NCBI GenBank assembly: GCA_016124745.1
Contig: WGNC01000026.1
Location: forward strand, 1 to 32,000
Origin: Thiobacillus sp.
GTDB taxonomy: Bacteria > Pseudomonadota > Gammaproteobacteria > Burkholderiales > Thiobacillaceae
DNA: 32,000 bases
Reading direction: 5' to 3'
Shown here in pieces: positions 26,558 to 32,000 of the stretch. Below the pieces are notes generated by a model. It was not told where the DNA came from. It ran no database searches and saw nothing but the letters and a program-made list of their open reading frames with translations. The position numbers were made by a program, and so were the translations under genes. How positions within the stretch are numbered: the stretch's first letter is position 1; each line of letters opens with the position of its first letter.

Positions 26558-29500
26558 ATGAACAGGGTTCCGCGGCGCATCCTGATCGGCCTCGGCATCC
26601 TGCTGCTGCTCGTCGGCCTGATCGGGCTCATCGCGTGGGAACTGCTGTCGTCCGCGGTGGAAGCGAAATACCTCGCCAAGACCGCGCAGAAAATGACCTG
26701 GCAAATCCGCCCGGGGCCGTCCGACCGCATTCGCTACCCTGGTCCGGGGCCCTATGACGTTCGTCTCGGCTATACCGAACTGCCGGACTTGCTGGCGCGC
26801 CTCGACAAGGCAGGCTGGCGCATCGACCAGCAGGCCAGGATCAGCCGCCAGATGGCCCGTGTGGATGACCTTGGCCTGTTTCTTCCCTACCAGGAAAAGG
26901 ACCAGGCCGGCCTCAGCCTGCTCGACAGCGACGGCAAGCCGCTCTACCAGGCACAGTATCCGCAGCGTGTCTACCAACGGTTCGACGACATCCCCAAGGT
27001 GCTGGTCGATGCCCTGCTCTATATCGAAAACCGCGAACTGCTGACCGAGCAGTTCCCGACCCGCAATCCGGCCGTGGAATGGGATCGCCTCGCCCAGGCG
27101 CTGCTGGAAAAGGCCATCAGTCTCGTCGACACCAACCGCAACGTGCCCGGCGGCAGCACCCTGCCGACGCAGATCGAGAAATACCGGCACTCGCCGGAAG
27201 GCCTGACCAGCGGCATGGGCGAAAAGCTGCGCCAGATGGCGACCGCCAGCCTGCGCGCCTATCTCGACGGCGCCAACACGCTGCCGATGCGCCGCAAAAC
27301 CGTGATGGCCTATCTCAACACCGTGCCACTGGCCGCCGCGCCGCGCTTCGGCGAGGTCAACGGCGTCGGCGACGGCCTGTGGGCCTGGTACGGGCTGGAC
27401 TTCGCCGAGATCAATCGCACCCTGTCCAGACAACCGGCTCCGCAGGATATCGCCAATGCCCTGAAGGATCCCCGTGCCGGGGCACATGTGGAATCGTATG
27501 CCAGCGCGCTGAAACACGCGCTGTCACTGATCGTGGCCGAGCGCCGGCCATCGTACTACCTGGCGGCCAACCGCAAGGCGCTCGACGCCCTGACCGACGA
27601 CCACCTCGATCTGCTGGCCAGCGCCGGCCTGATTCCGCGCGACCTGGCCGAGATTGCCAAGAAAATCGATCTGCGTGGCATTCACCAACGCGTCGACCCG
27701 CCCGCGCCACGTTTCGTCGACCAGAAGGCCGCCAACGCGCAGCGCATCCAGCTCAGCCAGCTGCTCGGCATGCAGCGCCTGTACGACCTCGACCGGCTGG
27801 ACATGCAGGCCAGCACCTCGATCAACCAGCCGATGCAAAAGATCGTCAGCGGCTATCTCCAGAGTCTCGCCAAGCCTGAAGCCGCGGCGGCATCCGGCCT
27901 GATCGGCTTCCGCCTGCTGCAGCCGCAGAACCCGCTGGACAGCGTGATCTACAGCTTCACCCTGTATGAGAAAACGCCACAGGGCAACCTGCTACGCATC
28001 CAGGCCGACAACCTCAACCAGCCATTCGATATCAACAGCCAGGCGCGACTGGATCTCGGTTCCACCGCCAAACTGCGCACCCTGGTCACCTATCTGCAAA
28101 TCATCGCGCAGTTGCACGAGGAATACCGGGGGCTCGACGCTGCGGCGCTCAAGCAGAAGGCGCAGCCGCAACGCGACGTGCTGGCGCAATGGGTGGCGGC
28201 CACGCTGCTGGAGCACCCCGACATTCAACTGGCCGACCTGCTCAACGGCGCCATGAGCCGCCCGTATTCGGGTTCGCCGGAAACCTTCTTCACGGGTGGC
28301 GGCCTGCACCGGTTCGCCAACTTCGATCCCAAGGACAATGGCCGCATCATGGAGGTGTGGGAAGCCACCAAGAACTCGGTCAACCTGGTCTACATCCGCA
28401 TCATGCGCGACATCGTCCGCCATTACGCCAGCGCCTCGCCGGGTGCAGCGGCACGTATTCTGGACGATGCCGGCAACCCGCTGCGTGAGGCTTATCTGAT
28501 GCGTTTCGTCGAGAAGGAAGGCCGCATCTTCACCAACCGCTTTTACCAGCGCCACCGGAACCTCTCGGCCGCGGAGATGGAGGAGGACCTCTACGCGCGC
28601 AGCCGCTTCAACCCACGTCGTTTCACTTCGGTGTTCCGCTATCTGCAACCGCAGGCTGACTTCGAGACCTACGTCAATGCGTTGCACACGCATGTGCCTG
28701 CGAGCACCAACCTCTCGCCGAAGGTGCTCGAAACGCTTTTTAAGACCCATGCCCCCGGCGCCTATGACCTGACCGACCGCGGCTACGTGACGCAGATTCA
28801 TCCGCTGGAACTTTGGGTGGTCAAGACCCTGCGCGGCCAGCCCGCCACCGACCTCAAGGCCTTGTACGATCAGGGCGCGGAGGTCCGCCGCGAAGTGTAC
28901 GACTGGCTGTTCAAGACCAGTCGCAAGAACGCGCAGGACATCCGCATCCAGAGCCTGCTCGAGGTCGAGGCTTTCGACTATCTGCTGCGCGACTGGAAAC
29001 GCCTGGGTTATCCGTTCGACACCATCACGCCGTCCTACGCCACCGCCATCGGCAGCTCGGGCGACCGCCCTGCCGCATTGGCCACGCTGATGAGCATCCT
29101 GGTCAACGACGGCGTGCGTGTACCGATGGTAAGCCTCACCGGGCTGCACTTCGCAGCCGACACGCCTTACGACACCCGTCTGTCGATGAATCCGCCCAAG
29201 GGCGAGCGCATGATGCCCGCCGAGGTGGCGCAGACCGTACGACGTGCGCTGGCACGGGTGGTCGAAGGCGGCACCGCCGCGCGACTCGCCGGCGCGCTCA
29301 AGGACCCTGCCGGCCAACCCATCACCATCGGCGGCAAGACCGGCACCGGCGACCACCGCTACGAACGCTACGGCAAGGGCGGGCAGCTGATCGACTCGCG
29401 CGTGGTCAACCGCACCGCGACCTTCGTCTTCTATCTCGGCGATCGCTACTTCGGCACGCTGACTGCCCTCGTGCCCGGCGAGCAGGCAGGCCAGTTCAGC

Positions 29501-29836
29501 TTCACCAGTTCGCTCACCGCACAGATGCTGAAGACCCTGCTGCCGCAGTTGCAGCCGTATCTCTATCCGGAACCGCCTGCACCCCCGAAGCCCGCCACCG
29601 AAGCTGCAGCGACGGCAATACCGCCGCCAGCGCCCACGGCAGTGCGCGAGCCCACCAGGGAAACACCAGAAGGTGCCACCAGCCAGGCTGTCCCGCCAGC
29701 CACGGAACCGCCCATCCGCGGAGGTTTCCCCGAGGATCTCGAGCCCAGCGTGGTGGTGCCGGTCCCGGTTGCGCCCCCTGCAATGCCGGGGGCCGGTGAG
29801 GCGCCCGCGGCCCCGGCGCCAGCCCCCTCCCCGTGA
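26558..29836 (+). CDS. Large divergent class A penicillin-binding-like protein (GT51 plus transpeptidase)
   Basis: 1092 residues. A single N-terminal membrane anchor lies at about 8-30. The GT51-like domain has IENREL (E157) in place of the EDxxF motif and GGSTLPTQIEK (198-208) in place of GASTLTQQ. The stretch corresponding to RKxxE reads LRQMATASL, so the second catalytic Glu seems absent. The transpeptidase keeps STAK (S502, K505), SVN (607-609) and GGKTGTG (K927). SxN and KTG are about 320 residues apart, far more than in PBP1b, implying an inserted region at about 640-820. A Pro/Ala-rich tail covers about 1005-1092. It probably cross-links peptidoglycan in the periplasm; glycan polymerisation is doubtful. 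It lies 3 nt after hemF. Confidence 0.8.
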   Translation: MNRVPRRILIGLGILLLLVGLIGLIAWELLSSAVEAKYLAKTAQKMTWQIRPGPSDRIRYPGPGPYDVRLGYTELPDLLARLDKAGWRIDQQARISRQMARVDDLGLFLPYQEKDQAGLSLLDSDGKPLYQAQYPQRVYQRFDDIPKVLVDALLYIENRELLTEQFPTRNPAVEWDRLAQALLEKAISLVDTNRNVPGGSTLPTQIEKYRHSPEGLTSGMGEKLRQMATASLRAYLDGANTLPMRRKTVMAYLNTVPLAAAPRFGEVNGVGDGLWAWYGLDFAEINRTLSRQPAPQDIANALKDPRAGAHVESYASALKHALSLIVAERRPSYYLAANRKALDALTDDHLDLLASAGLIPRDLAEIAKKIDLRGIHQRVDPPAPRFVDQKAANAQRIQLSQLLGMQRLYDLDRLDMQASTSINQPMQKIVSGYLQSLAKPEAAAASGLIGFRLLQPQNPLDSVIYSFTLYEKTPQGNLLRIQADNLNQPFDINSQARLDLGSTAKLRTLVTYLQIIAQLHEEYRGLDAAALKQKAQPQRDVLAQWVAATLLEHPDIQLADLLNGAMSRPYSGSPETFFTGGGLHRFANFDPKDNGRIMEVWEATKNSVNLVYIRIMRDIVRHYASASPGAAARILDDAGNPLREAYLMRFVEKEGRIFTNRFYQRHRNLSAAEMEEDLYARSRFNPRRFTSVFRYLQPQADFETYVNALHTHVPASTNLSPKVLETLFKTHAPGAYDLTDRGYVTQIHPLELWVVKTLRGQPATDLKALYDQGAEVRREVYDWLFKTSRKNAQDIRIQSLLEVEAFDYLLRDWKRLGYPFDTITPSYATAIGSSGDRPAALATLMSILVNDGVRVPMVSLTGLHFAADTPYDTRLSMNPPKGERMMPAEVAQTVRRALARVVEGGTAARLAGALKDPAGQPITIGGKTGTGDHRYERYGKGGQLIDSRVVNRTATFVFYLGDRYFGTLTALVPGEQAGQFSFTSSLTAQMLKTLLPQLQPYLYPEPPAPPKPATEAAATAIPPPAPTAVREPTRETPEGATSQAVPPATEPPIRGGFPEDLEPSVVVPVPVAPPAMPGAGEAPAAPAPAPSP

Positions 29837-29869
29837 TCCCGCATTCGAGCGCACGCCGGATCGGCCCCT

Positions 29870-29898
29870 TTAGCAATCCCGCTCAAATCGGATATGCT
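29870..29898 (+). promoter_or_regulatory. Candidate promoter for the two-component pair
   Basis: TTAGCA (29870-29875) and TATGCT (29893-29898) with 17-nt spacing match 4 of 6 bases each. They lie between the PBP stop and the kinase ATG at 29925. Confidence 0.35.
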
Positions 29899-29924
29899 GA
29901 AAATTGCCTTCTCAAACCTGCGCC

Positions 29925-31121
29925 ATGAATGACAACATCCACCCGCTGATCCAGCATACGCCCACCGATTCCGGCAACGTCAGCGTGCCGGCCTTGCGGG
30001 TGCTGTCCGAGATCACCACCAGCCTGTCCACCGACGCCAACGTCGAACAGCTGCTGGGGCGCTTCCTGTCGACCATGATCCGCCTGGCCGGCGCGCAGGC
30101 CGGCGCGGTGCGCGTCATCACCGACGACCGCACGCACCTGCGATTGATCGGCTCGGTCGGCCTGCCACCCGACCTCGTCGAACACGAAGCCCTTGTCAGC
30201 GTTGATTGCGGCGTGTGCGGCAAAGCCGCGCGCGAGGTCACGGTAAGCAGCTGGAACAACGTCGCATTCTGCAAGCGCCAGGCCCACGACGCCTACTTCA
30301 GCGACACCTGCAACACGGTGGTGGCGGTGCCGCTGATGCACAAGAACCAGGTGATGGGCGTCTACAACCTGTTCATGGAAGAAGGCAAGGTCGTTCCAGA
30401 AGACGTGCGCCTGCTGTTTCGCTCGATCAGTGAGCACCTCGGGATCGCGCTGGAGAACGCGCGTCTGACGCGCGAGAACATGCGCATCTCGCTCATGAAC
30501 GAACGCCAGATGCTGGCCAACCAGATCCACGACGCGCTGGCGCAGACGCTGGCCTACGCCAAGATGCGCCTCACCGTGCTGTCCGATGCGATGCACCACG
30601 AGGACTACCCCAAGGCCAACCGCTATCTGGTCGATGTCGAGGAAGCGGTCGACCTCGCCTACGCCGACCTGCGCGACCTCATCACGCAGTATCGCGACCG
30701 CATCAACCCGCGCGGCCTGGTGCCAGCGATCCAGGAACTGGCCAAGAGCTTCCGCAAGAAAGCCAATGCCGACGTCGATTTCCTCAACCTGGTGCAGGAT
30801 GTCTCGCTGTCGCCAGACGAGGAAATCCAGGTCTTCCACATCATCCAGGAATCGCTGTACAACATCGCCAAGCACGCCCGCGCCCGCCATGTCGTCATCA
30901 CCTTCGACCTCGAGGACGGCCAGTACCTCGTCAACGTCGCCGACGACGGCGTCGGCGTGCAGAAGAAGAACGACGAATCGTCCACCATGGGCAAGAGCTT
31001 CGGCCTCACCATCATGCGCGAGCGCGCCGCCCGCCTCAACGGCAAGCTCAGCGTGGAGTCCCGCCCCGCCGGCGGCACCGTCATCCGCCTCGTCTTCCCC
31101 CAGCACCAGCCCGCCGCATGA
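29925..31121 (+). CDS. NarX-type cytosolic sensor histidine kinase with four-cysteine GAF domain
   Basis: 398 residues with no membrane segment. A GAF domain (about 35-175) contains CGVCG (C95, C98), FCKRQ (C116) and DTCN (C129); these are the only cysteines in the protein. The HisKA_3 dimerisation helix is ERQMLANQIHDALAQTL with phosphorylated H202. HATPase_c has an N-box around N313 (QESLYNIAKHA) and DDGVG at 340-344. The four cysteines could bind an iron-sulfur cluster, as in the oxygen sensor NreB, or act as a thiol switch; this is inference. The response regulator overlaps its stop by four bases. ATG 29925 was chosen because seven upstream codons have no family support. Confidence 0.88.
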   Translation: MNDNIHPLIQHTPTDSGNVSVPALRVLSEITTSLSTDANVEQLLGRFLSTMIRLAGAQAGAVRVITDDRTHLRLIGSVGLPPDLVEHEALVSVDCGVCGKAAREVTVSSWNNVAFCKRQAHDAYFSDTCNTVVAVPLMHKNQVMGVYNLFMEEGKVVPEDVRLLFRSISEHLGIALENARLTRENMRISLMNERQMLANQIHDALAQTLAYAKMRLTVLSDAMHHEDYPKANRYLVDVEEAVDLAYADLRDLITQYRDRINPRGLVPAIQELAKSFRKKANADVDFLNLVQDVSLSPDEEIQVFHIIQESLYNIAKHARARHVVITFDLEDGQYLVNVADDGVGVQKKNDESSTMGKSFGLTIMRERAARLNGKLSVESRPAGGTVIRLVFPQHQPAA

Positions 31122-31786
31122 GCCCGAAAACCCGCATCGTCCTCGTCGACGACCACACGCTGTTCCGCAAGGGTCTCGCCGAACTGCTCGAACAGAGCGG
31201 CGACATCGAGGTGTCGGCCTTCACCGGCACGCCGGACGACGTCGCAGGGCTGCTGAAGGCACATCGCCCCGACGTCCTCATCCTCGACCTCAACATGCCC
31301 GGCACCGACGGCATCACGCTGATGCAACAACTGCGCGCCGCTGACTTCGACCTGCCGGTGCTCATTCTGACGCTCTCCGAGGCCGAGGACGACCTCGCAC
31401 GGGCCCTGCGCGCCGGCGCCAACGGCTACCTGCTGAAAAGCATGGAACCCGACGAAGTGGTCGACGCCATCCAGCGCGCCCAGCGCGGCGAAACCGTCGT
31501 CGCCCCGGCGATGACCGCAAAACTCGTCAAGCTCTACGACCAGAAGGGCCAGGATGCGAACTCCCTGCTCGACGCGCTCACGCCTCGCGAGCGCGAGATC
31601 CTCACCCACCTGTCGCGCGGCGAGAGCAACAAGGCCATCGCGCGCACCCTCGACATCAGCCACGACACCGTCAAGCTGCACGTGCGCCACATCCTCGCCA
31701 AGCTCAACCTGTCTTCACGCGTGGAGGCCGCGGTGTTCGCGGTGGAGCACCGGGTGACGCCGGGGGGACGCAACGAGGGGCGGTAG
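31118..31786 (+). CDS. NarL/FixJ-family response regulator
   Basis: 222 residues. The receiver domain (about 5-120) has the acidic pair D11/D12, phospho-acceptor D57 in LILDLNMPG, T85 and K107. The LuxR-type helix-turn-helix (about 150-210) reads LTPREREILTHLSRGESNKAIARTLDISHDTVKLHVRHILAKL. It overlaps the kinase gene (ATGA), so they form a matched pair. In betaproteobacteria such pairs often control nitrate respiration or related anaerobic genes, but no target gene is in the window. The next 80 nt carry no recognised gene before the IS end. Confidence 0.92.
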   Translation: MSPKTRIVLVDDHTLFRKGLAELLEQSGDIEVSAFTGTPDDVAGLLKAHRPDVLILDLNMPGTDGITLMQQLRAADFDLPVLILTLSEAEDDLARALRAGANGYLLKSMEPDEVVDAIQRAQRGETVVAPAMTAKLVKLYDQKGQDANSLLDALTPREREILTHLSRGESNKAIARTLDISHDTVKLHVRHILAKLNLSSRVEAAVFAVEHRVTPGGRNEGR

Positions 31787-31865
31787 GAGAGTCTTGTTGG
31801 GCAAAGTGACCTATATGAATCCACGGCTTACCACCCGACCCAGGATTACCCGACATGTCCAATCA

Positions 31866-32000
31866 GTAGTGTCCGGTTAAAAAGCGAATAGATTCAGTTG
31901 GTTGTTGTTTTTGTCCTGGTTTGAGAGGGGGCCATTTCCTGCAAAGGCTTGCTGGATGGGCATCTTCTCGAACAGGGTGAGCGAAAGAATCTGTAGCAAA
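31866..32000 (-). mobile_element. IS4-type insertion sequence, one end only
   Basis: The element appears to begin at TAGTGTCCGGTTAAAA (31867 onward), which looks like a terminal repeat. It contains the 3' end of a transposase gene running out of the window. The other end is not visible, so class and boundary are provisional. Confidence 0.55.
31877..32000 (-). CDS. IS4-family transposase, C-terminal fragment
   Basis: About 41 codons on the minus strand up to the window edge. The translation LQILSLTLFEKMPIQQAF...NNNQLNLFAF-stop is the characteristic C-terminus of IS4-type (DUF4372-bearing) transposases, which typically end in SNQLNLFDF. The catalytic DDE residues would lie beyond the window. 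The start is outside the window. Confidence 0.65.
   Translation of the reverse strand, partial: LLQILSLTLFEKMPIQQAFAGNGPLSNQDKNNNQLNLFAF

Overview
The window reads as chromosomal DNA of a high-GC betaproteobacterium, most likely of the Nitrosomonadales/Thiobacillus type. This is inferred from gene content and order (dusB-fis-purH-purD-tsaC-hemF; DUF2782/LOG/polA; pilU), not from a marker gene. Almost all of it is dense housekeeping sequence: about 29 recognisable genes, two insertion sequences, and several intergenic palindromic repeats. I see no rRNA, tRNA, CRISPR array or phage genes.

Layout. 1-2958: the 3' end of pilU, a bidirectional terminator, then an RNA methyltransferase and a HemJ-like membrane protein on the minus strand. 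These diverge from tlpA-slyX; the hemJ-like and tlpA start codons share one CATG. 2959-4260: a REP-like palindrome followed by an IS110-family element whose 5' noncoding region could encode a bridge RNA. 4266-7303: a minus-strand block with a gamma carbonic anhydrase, a small lipoprotein, ettA and yhcH. 7422-11302: plus-strand prlC, a secreted DUF4124/glutaredoxin-like protein and xth, separated by repeat-rich spacers. 11414-12993: a WD40 lipoprotein in visibly AT-richer DNA and a MoaD/ThiS-like protein that lacks the terminal Gly-Gly. 13042-20485: uvrD, a BPSS1780-type membrane protein, a DUF2782 protein, a LOG-family protein, polA and mscL.

20617-29836 is one co-directional run: dusB-fis, the purine genes purH and purD, tsaC-like, hemF, and a very large, divergent class A penicillin-binding-like protein. 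hemF carries an in-frame insertion of about 32 codons made of a palindromic repeat. The purH-purD spacer is a G-rich/C-rich inverted repeat. 29925-31786 is a NarX/NarL-type two-component pair whose kinase has exactly four cysteines, all in its GAF domain. The window ends in the 3' part of an IS4-type transposase.

I found no multi-gene system that is clearly new. The best leads are the repeat-derived peptide in HemF, the four-cysteine cytosolic kinase, the divergent PBP with an insert in its transpeptidase domain, the diglycine-less MoaD homologue and the IS110 noncoding region.
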